Positions 1 through 12,777 are shown, numbered from the stretch's first letter. The stretch: 64,000 bases of DNA from Rhodopseudomonas palustris (GCF_034479375.1 NZ_CP140155.1:1550001-1614000); one strand, 5' to 3'. The notes: generated by a model not told the origin, from the sequence alone. Program-made: numbers and translations.

Positions 1-2
1 AC

Positions 3-854
3 GACATCATCACCGCCGACGGCACCACGCTGCTCGGCGCCGACAACAAGGCCGGCATCGCCGAGATCATGGACGCGGTGGCGTTCCTGCTCGCGCATCC
101 GCAGATCAAGCACGGCACGCTCAAGATCCTGTTCACGCCGGACGAGGAGATCGGCCGCGGCGTCGACAAGGTCGATCTGGAGAAGCTCGGCGCCGATTTC
201 GCCTACACGATGGACGGCGAGACCGCCGGCAATATCGAGGACGAGACCTTCTCGGCCGACGGGGCGGTGGTCACCATTACCGGCGTCAGCGCCCATCCCG
301 GCTTCGCCAAGGGCAAGATCGAGCACGCCATCAAGATCGCCGCGGCGATCGTCGAGCGGCTGCCCAAGGATGCCTGCTCGCCGGAGACCACCGAGGGCCG
401 CGACGGCTTCCTGCATCCGATCGGCATCGCCGGCGCGCTCGAGCAGGCGACGCTGAGCTTCATCGTCCGCGACTTCACGGAAGAAGGGCTGCAGGAGAAG
501 GAAGCGCTGCTGCAGCGGATCGTCGACGAGGTGATGCGCGCCTACCCGCGCTCGACCGCGACCATCGAGATCAAGCAACAATACCGCAACATGAAGCAGG
601 TGCTCGACCGCCATCCCGAACTGGTCGCGAACGCCCGCGAGGCGATCGGCCGCGCCGGGCTCACGCCGGTCACGACGTCGATTCGCGGTGGCACCGACGG
701 CTCGCGGCTGTCGTTCATGGGACTGCCCTGCCCCAACATCTTCGCCGGTGAACACGCCTTCCACTCGCGGCTCGAATGGGTCAGCCGCCAGGACATGGAA
801 GCCGCAGTCCGCACCATCGTGCATCTGGCGATGATTTTCGAGGAGCGGGCGTAA
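3..854 (+). CDS. pepT: Peptidase T (tripeptide aminopeptidase), 5' end outside window
   Basis: M20-family zinc aminopeptidase that removes the N-terminal residue from tripeptides in the cytoplasm. The reading frame is already open at the left edge, so the N-terminal part is missing. The visible part starts with the family signature LLGADNKAGIAEI, whose Asp bridges the two metals. It continues with TPDEEIGRG, carrying the catalytic Glu pair, a central dimerisation (lid) domain around GVSAHPG, and a C-terminal metal-binding His near GEHAFHSR. These blocks are in PepT order and fit PepT better than ArgE or DapE. The stop is TAA. The next gene starts 211 bp later, so nothing suggests an operon with it. 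Confidence 0.9.
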   Translation, partial: DIITADGTTLLGADNKAGIAEIMDAVAFLLAHPQIKHGTLKILFTPDEEIGRGVDKVDLEKLGADFAYTMDGETAGNIEDETFSADGAVVTITGVSAHPGFAKGKIEHAIKIAAAIVERLPKDACSPETTEGRDGFLHPIGIAGALEQATLSFIVRDFTEEGLQEKEALLQRIVDEVMRAYPRSTATIEIKQQYRNMKQVLDRHPELVANAREAIGRAGLTPVTTSIRGGTDGSRLSFMGLPCPNIFAGEHAFHSRLEWVSRQDMEAAVRTIVHLAMIFEERA

Positions 855-1065
855 GCGCAGGCGCCACCTCGCCAGCCGCCATCGCCTCGAACGGTCCCTC
901 CCGCCCCACGAACCATCCGATCGTCCGCAGACGATTGGACGGAAGAATCAAGCCATCGCGCGTCTCGAAGTGTGGCGGATCGATGGACCCGCATTTGGGA
1001 ATCTGATCTGGGTTCCATGTCGCGCCCGGATATTCGGAGAGGGCGAGAAAGCGGAGATCCACCTG

Positions 1066-2304
1066 ATGGCTTGGGGACACCTTCCGTCGCTTCCGTCCGC
1101 AAGAGGATGGTCGGTCATCGCCGGCCTGTTGTGCGCGCCTTTGGTCCTGTCGGGATGCAAGGAGCAGAACAAATACGTGGCGCCGCCGCCCGCCAAGGTC
1201 ACCGTCGCCACGCCCACCCGCGCCCCGGTCACGCTCTATGCCGAATTCACCGGCAACACCGCCCCGGTCGCGTCGGTCGATCTTGAAGCCCGCGTGCAGG
1301 GCTTCCTCGAGAGCATCGACTACCGCGACGGCGAAGCGGTGAAGAAGGGCCGCGTGCTGTTCAAGATCGAACCTGCCCAGTATCAGGCCCAGGTCGATCT
1401 GCAGCAGGCCCAGCTCGACGGCGCCAAGGCCAAGCAGGTCAATGCGAAGCGCGAATACGACCGCCAGGCCACCCTCGGGCAGAAGGAGGTCGCCACCCAG
1501 CGCAATGTCGACGATGCCCAGACCAATCTGGCGTCGGCCAATGCCCAGGTCGCGGCCAGCGAGGCCTCGCTGGCGCTCGCCAAGACCTCCCTCGCCTATG
1601 CCACCGTGAGCGCGCCGTTCGACGGCGTGGTGACGCGCCGCCTCGCCAATATCGGCGCGCTGGTCGGCTCGTCCGGCCCGACCAAACTCGCCACCATCCT
1701 CCAGGTCGATCCGCTCTACGTCTATTTCAACATCACCGAACAGCAGCAGATCAATCTGCGCGACGCGCTCGCCAAACAGGGCAAGACCCTGAAGACCATG
1801 CGCGAAGACCGGATGGAATTGCCGATCCAGGTCGCACTGTCGGCCGACACCGCGTTCCAATATGTCGGCAAGGTCGACTACATCGCGCCGCAGGTCGACA
1901 CCGCCACCGGGACCCTGCAGTTGCGCGGCGAGCTGGAGAACAAGGACGTGGCTCTGGTGCCCGGCCTGTTCGTCCGGGTCCGCGTCCCCGTCGGCAAGAT
2001 CGACGACGCGCTGCTGGTCGACGACACCGCGGTGATGTCCAACCAGACCGGCAGCTACGTCATGGTGGTCGGCAAGAACGACGTCGTGGAGCAGCGCCAG
2101 GTGACCCCCGGGGCGCTGCAGGGGCAGTTGCGGGTCATCACCAAAGGGCTGTCCGCCGACGACAAGGTTGTGATCGGCGCGATCCAGCGCGCGGTGGCCG
2201 GCAACACCGTGGAGCCGGTGTCGGGCGCCATGGCGGCCGCTCCCACCGGCCCCAAGCCGGCCCCCGCAAGTCTGACGCCCGGAACCGGCGCGTCCAAGCC
2301 CTGA
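1066..2304 (+). CDS. RND efflux periplasmic adaptor (MexA/AcrA family lipoprotein)
   Basis: Membrane-fusion protein linking an inner-membrane RND pump to an outer-membrane channel. The open frame extends upstream to 970. ATG 1066 is preferred because GGAG lies 9 nt before it and it gives a clean lipoprotein signal ending in the lipobox LSGC, with the lipidated Cys near residue 26. Lipoyl/barrel-sandwich halves flank a long Gln/Ala-rich alpha-hairpin (about residues 100-180), followed by beta-barrel and membrane-proximal parts. The C-terminus is a Pro/Ala-rich tail typical of the HAE1 group. The pump gene follows after 27 bp, so the two form an operon. No outer-membrane factor gene is adjacent. 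Confidence 0.93.
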   Translation: MAWGHLPSLPSARGWSVIAGLLCAPLVLSGCKEQNKYVAPPPAKVTVATPTRAPVTLYAEFTGNTAPVASVDLEARVQGFLESIDYRDGEAVKKGRVLFKIEPAQYQAQVDLQQAQLDGAKAKQVNAKREYDRQATLGQKEVATQRNVDDAQTNLASANAQVAASEASLALAKTSLAYATVSAPFDGVVTRRLANIGALVGSSGPTKLATILQVDPLYVYFNITEQQQINLRDALAKQGKTLKTMREDRMELPIQVALSADTAFQYVGKVDYIAPQVDTATGTLQLRGELENKDVALVPGLFVRVRVPVGKIDDALLVDDTAVMSNQTGSYVMVVGKNDVVEQRQVTPGALQGQLRVITKGLSADDKVVIGAIQRAVAGNTVEPVSGAMAAAPTGPKPAPASLTPGTGASKP

Positions 2305-2331
2305 CCTCTCCGGCCCTCACGAGGCGTTGCC

Positions 2332-5300
2332 ATGTTCTCGCGCTTCTTCATCGAACGGCCGGTGCTTTCCAACACGCTGGCGTTTCTGATCATCCTGTTG
2401 GGCGCGCTGTCGCTGATGCGGCTGCCGGTGTCGCAATATCCCGACGTGGTGCCGCCCACCGTGGCGGTCACGGCGACCTATCCGGGCGCCAGCGCGCGCA
2501 CGGTGATGGATTCGGTGGCGCTGCCGATCGAGCAGCAGGTCAACGGCGTCGAAGGCATGATCTACATGCAGTCGACCAGCGCCAGTGACGGCAGCTACAG
2601 CCTCGTCGTCACCTTCGACATCGGCACCAATCCCGACATGGCGCAAGTGCTGGTGCAGAACCGCGTCTCGCTGGCGAGCGCGCAATTGCCGACCTCGGTG
2701 TCGACGCAGGGCCTCAACGTCAAGAAGAAGTCGACCGCGATCCTGCAATTCGTCAGCCTGTATTCGTCGGACGGCCAGTACGACAATCTGTTTCTCGCCA
2801 ACTACGCCAAGATCAACCTCGAAAACGAGCTGGCCCGACTGCCCGGGGTCGGCGACGTTTCGGTGCTCGGCTCCGGGTCCTATGCGATGCGGATCTGGCT
2901 CGATCCGGATCGTCTGCAGAGCTACGGCCTGACCCCGAGCGACGTGGTGTCCGCGATCCGACAGCAGAGCAGCGAGGTCACCGCCGGTCTGGTCGGCGGA
3001 CCGCCGACGCCCGAAATGGTGAACTTCCAATACGCGCTCGACGTCACCGGCCGCTTCAACGACGCCGCCGATTTCGAAAAGATCGTCGTCAAGGCGGTCG
3101 ACGAAGGCGGCGGCAAGCTCGTGCGCATCGGCGATATCGGCCGCGTCGAACTGGGGGCCGCCTCCTACGGGCAGACCGCCACGCTCGACGGCAAACCGTC
3201 CGCCGCGATCGCGATCTCGCTGTTGTCGGGCGCCAACGCGCTGACGGTCGCGCAATCGGTCAATGCCAAGATGGCCGAGATGGCGAAATCCTTCCCGGCC
3301 GGGCTCAACTACAAGGTGTCGTTCGACAGCACCAAGTTCATCACCGCCTCGGTCGACGAAGTCTACGAGACGCTGATCATCGCCGCCGTGCTGGTGCTGG
3401 TGGTGATTCTGCTGTTCCTGCAGGACTGGCGGGCGATGCTGGTGCCCGCCACCACCGTGCCGGTCACCATCATCGGCGCCTTCGCGGCGATGTCGATGAT
3501 GGGCTTCACCGTCAACACCACCAGCCTGTTCGCGCTGGTGCTGGCGATCGGCATCGTGGTCGACGACGCCATCGTCATCGTCGAGGGCGTCGCCCGGCAC
3601 ATCGCGGGCGGGATGTCGAGCCGCGACGCGGCCGTCAAGGCGATGTCGGAACTGTTCGGCCCGATCATCGGCATCACCCTGGTGCTGCTGGCGGTGTTCC
3701 TGCCGGCCGCGGCGCTGCCCGGGCTGACCGGCAAGATGTATCAGCAGTTCGCCCTGGTGATCGCCGCGACCGCGCTGATCTCGGCGGTCAACGCGGTGAC
3801 GCTGAAGCCGACGCAATGCGCGCTGTGGCTGCGCGCGCCGGTTCCGCCCGAGCAGCGCGCCTTCGTCTACCGCGCCTTCAACGCGGTCTATGCCCGCTGC
3901 GAGACCGCCTATGCGGCGCTGATCCGCAGGCTGGTCGCCTTCAGCATCCCCACGACGCTGGTCGGGCTCGCTTTGATCGGTGTCGCCTTCTACGGCCTGT
4001 CGCGGGTGCCGACGAGCTTCCTGCCGTCGGAGGATCAGGGCTATTTCATCGTCAGCCTGAAGCTGCCCGACGCCGCCTCGGCGCGGCGCACCGAAGCGGC
4101 GGTCGCCAAGGCGGTGGAGATCGTCAGGCAGACCGCGGGCGTCGAAAGCGTGATCGGGGTGTCGGGCATCTCGCCGCTCGACAACAATGCCACGCTGTAC
4201 AATGCCGGCATGCTCTATGTCGTGCTGCACGACTGGGACCAGCGCAAATCCAAGGATCTCGGCATCGATGCGATCGTCGCCAAGGTGCGTCAGGCGCTGC
4301 AGACCATCGACACCGCAACGGCGATCGTGCTGATGCCGCCGCCGATCCAGGGCGTCGGAAATTCCAGCGGCTTCACCATGATGGTGGAGATGAAGAACGG
4401 CAGCTCCGATTTCCTCGCGCTGCAGAACGCCGCCGGACAGCTCGCCGCCAACGCCTCGACCCAGACCGGCATCGCCAATGCCGCTTCGACCTTCAAGGGC
4501 AACGTCAAACAGTTGCGGCTGGTGGTCGACCGGATCAAGGCCGAGACGCTGGGCGTGACCGTCGGCCAGGTGTTCTCTGCGGTCGAGACCTATCTCGGTT
4601 CGACCTACGTCAATCAGTTCACCAAGTTCAACAACGTGTTCCAGGTCTATGTGCAGGCCGACGCGCCGTTCCGGCTGCAGCCCGGCGACGTGCTGAAGCT
4701 GAAGGTCAAGGGCGCCGGCGGGCAGATGGTGCCACTGGGAGCCGTCGCCTATCTCACCGACGACGTCGGGCCGCCGCTGGTGACGCTGTACAATCTCTAT
4801 CCCGCCGCGACGATCGTCGGCAGCCCGGCTTCGGGCTTCAGCTCCGGCGAGGCCATGACGCTGATGAGCGACGTCGCCGCCCATTCGCTACCGCCGTCGA
4901 TGGGTACCGCCTGGACCGGAATGTCGTATCAGGAACAGGTCGTCGGCAATCAGATCTACTACGTGTTCGCCGTCGCGCTGCTGCTGGTGTATTTCGTGCT
5001 CGCCGGCCAATACGAAAGCTGGCTGCAGCCGCTCGCGGTGATCCTCGCGGTGCCGCTGACGCTGCTCGGCACCGTGGCGGCGCTGGAGCTGTCGGGGCTG
5101 CCGAACGACCTCTACACCCAGATCGGCATCGTATTGCTGATCGCGCTCGCCGCCAAGAACGCCATCCTGATCGTCGAATATGCCCGCGAGAAATGCGCCG
5201 AGGGCCTGCCGGCCGCCGAAGCCGCGGTCGAAGCGGCGCGGCTGCGCTTCCGCCCGATCCTGATGACGTCGTTCGCCTTCATCTTCGGGATGTTGCCGCT

Positions 5301-5466
5301 GGCCTTCGCTTCCGGCGCCGGCGCCGGCGCGCGGACCTCGCTCGGCATCGCCGTGGTCGCCGGCATGCTGGCCTCCACCGGACTCGCGGTGCTGTTCGTG
5401 CCGGCGTTCTTCACGGTGCTGGAGCGAATCGGAGCGCGGCCGACCGTGGCTCCACCGGCCGGCTGA
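2332..5466 (+). CDS. RND multidrug efflux transporter, inner-membrane pump (HAE1/MexB family)
   Basis: Proton-driven trimeric exporter of hydrophobic compounds. At 1044 residues it has the usual full length. The N-terminus MFSRFFIERPVLSN is the family's cytoplasmic start and first helix. The proton-relay segment GIVVDDAIVIVE in TM4 has the paired Asp residues, and TM10 has the conserved Lys in ALAAKNAILIVEYARE. Twelve helices and two large periplasmic loops can be read from the hydrophobic blocks. ATG has GAGG upstream. It is cotranscribed with the adaptor gene. The substrate cannot be told from sequence. The minus strand carries a long open frame here that is a codon-bias shadow. Confidence 0.95.
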   Translation: MFSRFFIERPVLSNTLAFLIILLGALSLMRLPVSQYPDVVPPTVAVTATYPGASARTVMDSVALPIEQQVNGVEGMIYMQSTSASDGSYSLVVTFDIGTNPDMAQVLVQNRVSLASAQLPTSVSTQGLNVKKKSTAILQFVSLYSSDGQYDNLFLANYAKINLENELARLPGVGDVSVLGSGSYAMRIWLDPDRLQSYGLTPSDVVSAIRQQSSEVTAGLVGGPPTPEMVNFQYALDVTGRFNDAADFEKIVVKAVDEGGGKLVRIGDIGRVELGAASYGQTATLDGKPSAAIAISLLSGANALTVAQSVNAKMAEMAKSFPAGLNYKVSFDSTKFITASVDEVYETLIIAAVLVLVVILLFLQDWRAMLVPATTVPVTIIGAFAAMSMMGFTVNTTSLFALVLAIGIVVDDAIVIVEGVARHIAGGMSSRDAAVKAMSELFGPIIGITLVLLAVFLPAAALPGLTGKMYQQFALVIAATALISAVNAVTLKPTQCALWLRAPVPPEQRAFVYRAFNAVYARCETAYAALIRRLVAFSIPTTLVGLALIGVAFYGLSRVPTSFLPSEDQGYFIVSLKLPDAASARRTEAAVAKAVEIVRQTAGVESVIGVSGISPLDNNATLYNAGMLYVVLHDWDQRKSKDLGIDAIVAKVRQALQTIDTATAIVLMPPPIQGVGNSSGFTMMVEMKNGSSDFLALQNAAGQLAANASTQTGIANAASTFKGNVKQLRLVVDRIKAETLGVTVGQVFSAVETYLGSTYVNQFTKFNNVFQVYVQADAPFRLQPGDVLKLKVKGAGGQMVPLGAVAYLTDDVGPPLVTLYNLYPAATIVGSPASGFSSGEAMTLMSDVAAHSLPPSMGTAWTGMSYQEQVVGNQIYYVFAVALLLVYFVLAGQYESWLQPLAVILAVPLTLLGTVAALELSGLPNDLYTQIGIVLLIALAAKNAILIVEYAREKCAEGLPAAEAAVEAARLRFRPILMTSFAFIFGMLPLAFASGAGAGARTSLGIAVVAGMLASTGLAVLFVPAFFTVLERIGARPTVAPPAG

Positions 5467-5488
5467 GAGAGAGCCCGGCGGTTCGGAC

Positions 5489-5773
5489 TCAGTTCGACGG
5501 ATTGGCCGGCTTGGCGCGTTTCGCGGGCGCAGGCTTTGCGGCGGCCTTTTGCGCGTCGCCGCCACGCACATTGCCCCAGGGGTCGACCGGCCCGGTCGCA
5601 TTCGGCACGTTGCTGAGCGAGCGTTGATAGGCCTTCTCGGCCTGCTTCTCGGCCTCGATCTCGGTCCTGGATTTCTCCGGGTCCGGGTCGCCGTACTTCT
5701 GCATCGGCGCGGTCTGCCCGAAAGCCGACCCGGCCAGCAACGCGAAAACGACGACGGCGTAGACGATTCTCAT
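5489..5773 (-). CDS. Small exported protein of unknown function
   Basis: A 94-residue protein. The frame is open further upstream, but ATG 5773 follows a strong GGGAGGAG ribosome site and begins directly with a Sec signal peptide (MRIVYAVVVFALLAGSAFG, cleavage probably after Ala/Gly-Gln). The mature part is hydrophilic: a charged helix rich in Glu, Lys and Ala, then GPVDPWGNVRG, then a Lys/Pro/Ala-rich tail. I recognise the style of a small Bradyrhizobiaceae envelope protein but cannot assign a function. It converges with the RND pump gene, whose stop lies 22 bp away. Confidence 0.7.
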   Translation of the reverse strand: MRIVYAVVVFALLAGSAFGQTAPMQKYGDPDPEKSRTEIEAEKQAEKAYQRSLSNVPNATGPVDPWGNVRGGDAQKAAAKPAPAKRAKPANPSN

Positions 5774-5889
5774 GCGGCTCCTCCCGGCTCGACGACGCCT
5801 GCATATCACCACGCGAGCCGCGGCGCCATTCGGCGCGGGCCGCCCGCTCGGCTTGCGCAGACCACGACCGCCGGGCTAGATAGCCCCGC

Positions 5890-5966
5890 GGGCGGCTAGC
5901 TCAGCTGGTTAGAGCATCTCGTTTACACCGAGAGGGTCGGGAGTTCGAATCTCTCGCCGCCCACCA
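5890..5966 (+). tRNA. tRNA-Val (anticodon TAC)
   Basis: A complete cloverleaf is visible. The acceptor arms GGGCGGC and GCCGCCC pair. The D-arm is TAGCTCAGCTGGTTAGAGC. The anticodon stem TCTCG/CGAGA encloses TTTACAC with anticodon TAC. The T-arm contains GTTCGAATC. Discriminator A and CCA (5964-5966) are encoded. Confidence 0.97.
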
Positions 5967-6015
5967 CGCCCTGCCTTCCCCACGCCACGCCTTCCCGACA
6001 CACGTCCACCTCGCC

Positions 6016-6044
6016 AAACGCAAACGGCGCCCCGAAGGGCGCCG
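6016..6044 (-). terminator. Rho-independent terminator of lon
   Basis: An 8-bp G/C stem CGGCGCCC/GGGCGCCG closed by a UUCG tetraloop (read on the minus strand), followed by TTTGCGTTTGG. It lies just past the lon stop codon and before the tRNA-Val gene. Confidence 0.8.
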
Positions 6045-6071
6045 CTGATGTCGTTGTGAGGCTCGTGCCGC

Positions 6072-8510
<2,439 letters not shown>

Positions 8511-8663
8511 GGCCCGTTCCTTTCGTTGTGCCCCCTTGCTCGTGGCCCGCCCCCCGGCGCAGCCACCACAAGGTGCCGAGTGTACCGGCGCGTTTCGGCC
8601 GGTCAGGCCCCACTCGTCCGGATTTGAAGGCGAATCCTGATAACGCGTGTCATCGCCGTGACC

Positions 8664-8695
8664 ATTAGGTGGCTATCCGCCGGGGGGGTGTCAAG
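8664..8695 (-). promoter_or_regulatory. Candidate lon promoter, heat-shock-like
   Basis: On the minus strand CTTGAC is followed after about 18 nt by CACCTAAT. This roughly fits alphaproteobacterial RpoH-type elements (CTTGA then CC-rich/TAT). It lies about 150 bp upstream of the lon start, between the clpX terminator and lon. The remaining 8511-8663 shows no gene. The assignment is by eye only. Confidence 0.35.
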
Positions 8696-8741
8696 TCGTG
8701 GAAAAGGCGTTGCTTTGTCAGGCATGCGCGAGCAGAGGCAC

Positions 8742-8778
8742 AGACAGAAACGGGCTGCCGAGTGACCTCGGCAGCCCG
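8742..8778 (-). terminator. Rho-independent terminator of clpX
   Basis: A perfect 12-bp stem CGGGCTGCCGAG/CTCGGCAGCCCG (8751-8762 with 8767-8778) and a 4-nt loop, followed on the minus strand by TTTCTGTCTG. It lies 48 bp past the clpX stop. Confidence 0.8.
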
Positions 8779-8825
8779 GTATCGAAGGGCCTTTCGCACG
8801 GACGATTCCGGGCGGGCGGCACCCA

Positions 8826-10100
8826 TTATGCGCTGGCGCTGCTCTCCGCCGCGCGATCGGCGCGGTCGGCGTAGATGTAGAGCGGACGCGCCGTGCCGTC
8901 GACGACCTCGCGCGAGATCACGACTTCCTCGACGCCTTCGAGACCCGGCAGATCGAACATCGTCTCGAGCAGGATGCTCTCGAGGATCGACCGCAGGCCG
9001 CGGGCGCCGGTCTTGCGCTCGATCGCCTTGCGCGCCACCGCACCCAGCGCCTCGTCGGCGAAGGTGAGCTCGATGTTCTCCATCTCGAACAGCCGCTGAT
9101 ACTGTTTGACCAGCGCGTTCTTCGGGTCGGTCAGGATCTTCTTCAGCGAGGCCTCGTCCAGATCCTCGAGCGTCGCCACGACCGGCAGACGGCCGACGAA
9201 TTCCGGGATCAGGCCGTACTTCAGCAGATCCTCGGGCTCGACGTGGCGGAAGATCTCGCCGGTGCGGCGGTCTTCAGGCGCCAGCACCTGCGCGGCGAAA
9301 CCGATCGAGGTCGACCGGCCGCGCGCCGAGATGATCTTCTCGAGGCCCGCGAAGGCGCCGCCGCAGATGAACAGGATGTTGGTGGTGTCCACCTGCAGGA
9401 ATTCCTGCTGCGGATGCTTGCGGCCGCCCTGCGGCGGGACCGAAGCCACCGTGCCTTCCATGATCTTCAGCAGCGCCTGCTGGACGCCCTCGCCCGAGAC
9501 GTCGCGGGTGATCGAGGGATTGTCCGACTTGCGCGAGATCTTGTCGATTTCGTCGATATAGACGATGCCGCGCTGCGCCCGCTCGACATTGTAGTCGGCG
9601 GCCTGCAGCAGCTTCAGGATGATGTTCTCGACGTCCTCGCCGACATAGCCGGCTTCGGTCAGCGTCGTCGCATCTGCCATGGTGAACGGCACGTCGAGAA
9701 TCCGCGCCAGCGTCTGCGCCAGCAGCGTCTTGCCGGAGCCGGTCGGGCCGATCAGCAGGATGTTCGACTTCGCCAGCTCGACGTCGTTGTGCTTGGTCTG
9801 GTGATTGAGCCGCTTGTAGTGGTTGTGGACCGCGACCGAGAGCACCTTCTTCGCATGGTTCTGGCCGATCACGTAATCGTCGAGGACCTTGCAGATTTCC
9901 TTCGGGGTCGGGATGCCGTCGCGCGACTTCACCAGCGAGGATTTGTTCTCCTCCCGGATGATGTCCATGCACAGTTCCACGCACTCATCACAGATGAATA
10001 CCGTGGGGCCGGCGATCAGCTTGCGGACCTCGTGCTGGCTCTTTCCGCAGAACGAGCAGTACAGGGTGTTCTTTGAATCGCTCGTACCGACCTTACTCAT
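8826..10100 (-). CDS. clpX: ATP-dependent Clp protease ATP-binding subunit ClpX
   Basis: AAA+ unfoldase that feeds ClpP and also acts alone as a chaperone. The longest frame starts at 10289, but ATG 10100 has GGAG upstream and gives the family N-terminus [20 protein letters not shown]. The zinc-binding domain uses Cys15, Cys18, Cys37 and Cys40. Walker [13 protein letters not shown] and Walker [11 protein letters not shown] follow. The pore loop is GYVGED, and the ClpP-docking IGF-type loop is represented by STSIGFAA. Length is 424 residues, normal. clpP lies 383 bp upstream on the same strand. Confidence 0.98.
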   Translation of the reverse strand: MSKVGTSDSKNTLYCSFCGKSQHEVRKLIAGPTVFICDECVELCMDIIREENKSSLVKSRDGIPTPKEICKVLDDYVIGQNHAKKVLSVAVHNHYKRLNHQTKHNDVELAKSNILLIGPTGSGKTLLAQTLARILDVPFTMADATTLTEAGYVGEDVENIILKLLQAADYNVERAQRGIVYIDEIDKISRKSDNPSITRDVSGEGVQQALLKIMEGTVASVPPQGGRKHPQQEFLQVDTTNILFICGGAFAGLEKIISARGRSTSIGFAAQVLAPEDRRTGEIFRHVEPEDLLKYGLIPEFVGRLPVVATLEDLDEASLKKILTDPKNALVKQYQRLFEMENIELTFADEALGAVARKAIERKTGARGLRSILESILLETMFDLPGLEGVEEVVISREVVDGTARPLYIYADRADRAAESSASA

Positions 10101-10483
10101 TTCGTTCTCCGTCCGCAGTTCGGCCGTCTCTGGTGACCTCGTCTGCCGGCTGGACCCGGCAGATTTGGTATAAATGGAGCAAATCCCATACCAGAAAAGA
10201 CCCCCGCACTTCTGTGGCCGCACCAATCGCGACCGTTTCGAATCCCCCAAACACTTTCGTCGATCAGGTTCAGCCAACCATGCTGGCACCCGTCTATCAA
10301 GATTTCGCTAATCGGCAGCACGCTCAGGCGCGTGACAATAGCGTGATTTGCCGCGTGCGCGCGACCCCGCATTCCTGAAATCAGTGCAGAGTTGCGCGTT
10401 TGTCACGCGAGACAGGGACGAAAGCGGAACATCGAGGCTGTCCCTGAGGTTTTCACGAGGCTCTGACCCAACCGAGATCCCGA
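10101..10483. other. clpX-clpP intergenic region
   Basis: 383 bp without a supported gene. It must hold the clpX promoter on the minus strand, but no convincing -35/-10 pair was found. Two inverted repeats were seen. TGGTAT (10166-10171) and ATACCA (10188-10193) lie 66-88 bp upstream of the clpX start. CAGGGAC (10413-10419) and GTCCCTG (10440-10446) lie just past the clpP stop and may be a weak clpP terminator. Neither is strong. Confidence 0.4.
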
Positions 10484-11122
10484 TCAGGGCACCTTCGGAC
10501 CTGGCGCCGACTCCTCGGCGCGCTTGTCGATCACCTTGTCGACGATGCCGAAGTCGCGCGCCATCTCGGCGGTGAGGAACTTGTCGCGCTCCAGCGCGTC
10601 CTCGATCGCCTTGTAGGTCTGGCCGGTGTGGTGGACGTAAATCTCGTTCAGCCGCTTCTTCAGGTTCAGGATTTCCTGGGCGTGCAGCATGATGTCGGTG
10701 GCCTGGCCCTGGAACCCGCCGGACGGCTGATGCACCATGATCCGGGCGTTCGGCAGCGAGAACCGCATGTCCTTGTGGCCGGCGGCGAGCAGCAGCGAGC
10801 CCATCGAGGCGGCCTGGCCGGTGCACAGCGTCGACACCGGCGGGCGGATGAACTGCATGGTGTCGTAGATCGCCAGACCCGACGTCACCACCCCGCCCGG
10901 CGAGTTGATGTACATCGAGATTTCCTTCTTCGGATTCTCGGCTTCGAGAAACAGAAGCTGGGCCACGATCAAAGTCGACATGCCGTCCTCGACCGGTCCG
11001 GTCAGGAAGATGATCCGCTCTTTCAGGAGGCGCGAGAAGATGTCGTAGGCCCGTTCACCGCGGTTGGTCTGCTCGACCACCATCGGCACGAGGTTCATGT
11101 AGGTTTCCACCGGATCGCGCAT
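10484..11122 (-). CDS. clpP: ATP-dependent Clp protease proteolytic subunit ClpP
   Basis: Serine protease that forms the tetradecameric barrel partnered by ClpX and ClpA. Length is 212 residues. The catalytic triad can be placed: Ser106 in GQAASMGS, His131 in IMVHQPSGG, and Asp180 in [10 protein letters not shown]. The oxyanion/substrate segment [11 protein letters not shown] is intact. ATG 11122 starts [19 protein letters not shown], the usual short propeptide. It lies between tig and clpX on the minus strand, the standard order for this group. Confidence 0.98.
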   Translation of the reverse strand: MRDPVETYMNLVPMVVEQTNRGERAYDIFSRLLKERIIFLTGPVEDGMSTLIVAQLLFLEAENPKKEISMYINSPGGVVTSGLAIYDTMQFIRPPVSTLCTGQAASMGSLLLAAGHKDMRFSLPNARIMVHQPSGGFQGQATDIMLHAQEILNLKKRLNEIYVHHTGQTYKAIEDALERDKFLTAEMARDFGIVDKVIDKRAEESAPGPKVP

Positions 11123-11357
11123 AATTCACCTGAGGGTTGTCGAAGACGACGGCTCACGGGCCAGGACGAAGGGCTCCGCAGCGAGCGATCGTCCCGTGAT
11201 GCAGGACGTGAAGCGAGTGCTCAGATATGGGCCGATTGCGCGGCGACAAGGGTGAGACCCGTTTCTCGCCCGAGTTGATACTGATTCGGCAGGCAACGGC
11301 AAAACCGCCGGCCGGGATTCGGCCCGGTTTCACAGGGCATCGTTAACGCCGCCTCAC

Positions 11358-11397
11358 GACGCGAAACGGCCGCCGTGACGGGTGGTCACGGCGGCCG
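11358..11397 (-). terminator. Rho-independent terminator of tig
   Basis: A 13-bp perfect stem CGGCCGCCGTGAC/GTCACGGCGGCCG (11367-11379 with 11385-11397) with a 5-nt loop, followed on the minus strand by TTTCGC. It sits 22 bp beyond the tig stop. The remaining gap up to clpP holds no recognisable gene. Confidence 0.75.
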
Positions 11398-11418
11398 CTG
11401 GAATAGCTGTAGACTGGC

Positions 11419-12777
11419 TCAGGCGGCGGTCTTGTCGTCGTCGTCCTTGTACAGTTCCTCGCGGCTGACCGGCTTCTCGGTCACGGTGGCGAGCTCGAGG
11501 ATGAAATCGACGACCTTGTCCTCGTAGATCGGGGCGCGGAGCTGGGCCAGCGCCTCGTTGTTGCTGCGGTAGAAGTCCCAGACCTCCTTCTCGCGGCCCG
11601 GCATCTGCCGGGCGCGCTCGATCACGGCGCGGCTGACCTCGTCGTCGGTGACCTGGATCTTGTTCTTCTCGCCGATTTCCGACAGCACCAGGCCGAGCCG
11701 GACGCGGCGGTCGGCGATCTTGCGATATTCCTCGCGCGCCGCCTCTTCCGTGGTGTCCTCGTCGGCGAAGCTCTTGCCGTTCTGCTGCATCTCGGCGTTG
11801 ATCGACTGCCACATCACCGCGAATTCCTGCTCCACCAGCGAGGGCGGCGCGTCGAATTTGTGGGTCTCGTCGAGGCGGTCGAGCAACTGGCGCTTGACCC
11901 GCAGACGGGTGGCGCCGGCATATTCGGCGGCGAGGCGCGCCTTCGCGGCTTCCTTCAGCTTGTCGAGCGATTCCATGCCGAGTGTCTTGGCGAATTCGTC
12001 GTCGATGGTGACGTCCTGCGGCGCCTCGACCTTGGTCGCCGTGGTCTCGAACTCGGCCGGCTTGCCGGCCAGCGTCTCGCTGGCGTAATTGGCCGGGAAC
12101 GACACCTTGATGGTGCGGGTCTCGCCGACGCCGATGCCGACGAGCTGGTCCTCGAAGCCCGGGATGAAGCTGTTCGAGCCGATCACCACCGGAATGTCTT
12201 CGCCGGTGCCGCCGTCGAACGCGACACCGTCGATCGTGCCCTTGAACGACACCGTGACGCGGTCGCCGGTCTCGGCCTTGGCGCCCTCTGCCTTCTCGGC
12301 GTAAGCGCGGTTGGCCTCGGCGATCCGCTTGATCGCGTCGTCGACGTCGGAATCCGAAACCTCGACCACCGGCTTCTCGACCGAGAAGCTCTTGAAGTCG
12401 GCCAGTTCGATCGTCGGCACGACTTCGATCGCGACCGTATAGTTCAGGTCCGACTTGCCGGCGAGGATGTCCTCGACCACTTTCTGATCCTGCGGCATCG
12501 TGATCTTCGGCTCGGTGGCGAGGCGGAAGCCGCGCTCGGCGAAGATGCCGTCATTGGTCTCGCGCACCAGCTTGTCGATGGTCTCGGCGGCAACCGAGCG
12601 GCCATAGACGCGCTTCAGATGGCTGACCGGGACCTTGCCGGGACGGAAGCCATTGAGCTTCACCTTGTCCTTCAGGTCGACCAGACGCGCGTCGACCTGG
12701 GCGTCGATGTCCGCAGCCGGGACATTGACTTCGAATTCGCGCTTCAACCCGTCGGCGACGGTTTCCTTGACCTGCAT
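11419..12777 (-). CDS. tig: Trigger factor, ribosome-associated peptidyl-prolyl isomerase chaperone
   Basis: Binds the ribosome exit tunnel and shields nascent chains. Start ATG 12777 ([20 protein letters not shown]) was chosen over the longer frame because it matches the family N-terminus. The ribosome-binding loop GFRPGKVP is present near residue 45. The FKBP-type isomerase domain follows ([20 protein letters not shown], about residues 160-245), then the helical C-terminal arms. Length of 452 residues is normal. It is upstream of clpP-clpX-lon and has its own strong terminator. Confidence 0.97.
   Translation of the reverse strand: MQVKETVADGLKREFEVNVPAADIDAQVDARLVDLKDKVKLNGFRPGKVPVSHLKRVYGRSVAAETIDKLVRETNDGIFAERGFRLATEPKITMPQDQKVVEDILAGKSDLNYTVAIEVVPTIELADFKSFSVEKPVVEVSDSDVDDAIKRIAEANRAYAEKAEGAKAETGDRVTVSFKGTIDGVAFDGGTGEDIPVVIGSNSFIPGFEDQLVGIGVGETRTIKVSFPANYASETLAGKPAEFETTATKVEAPQDVTIDDEFAKTLGMESLDKLKEAAKARLAAEYAGATRLRVKRQLLDRLDETHKFDAPPSLVEQEFAVMWQSINAEMQQNGKSFADEDTTEEAAREEYRKIADRRVRLGLVLSEIGEKNKIQVTDDEVSRAVIERARQMPGREKEVWDFYRSNNEALAQLRAPIYEDKVVDFILELATVTEKPVSREELYKDDDDKTAA

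Noticed and set aside
2317-4884. 855-codon open frame on the minus strand opposite the RND pump
   Set aside because: Composition is extremely Arg/His/Asp-rich with no domain. It mirrors the codon bias of the pump gene on the other strand.
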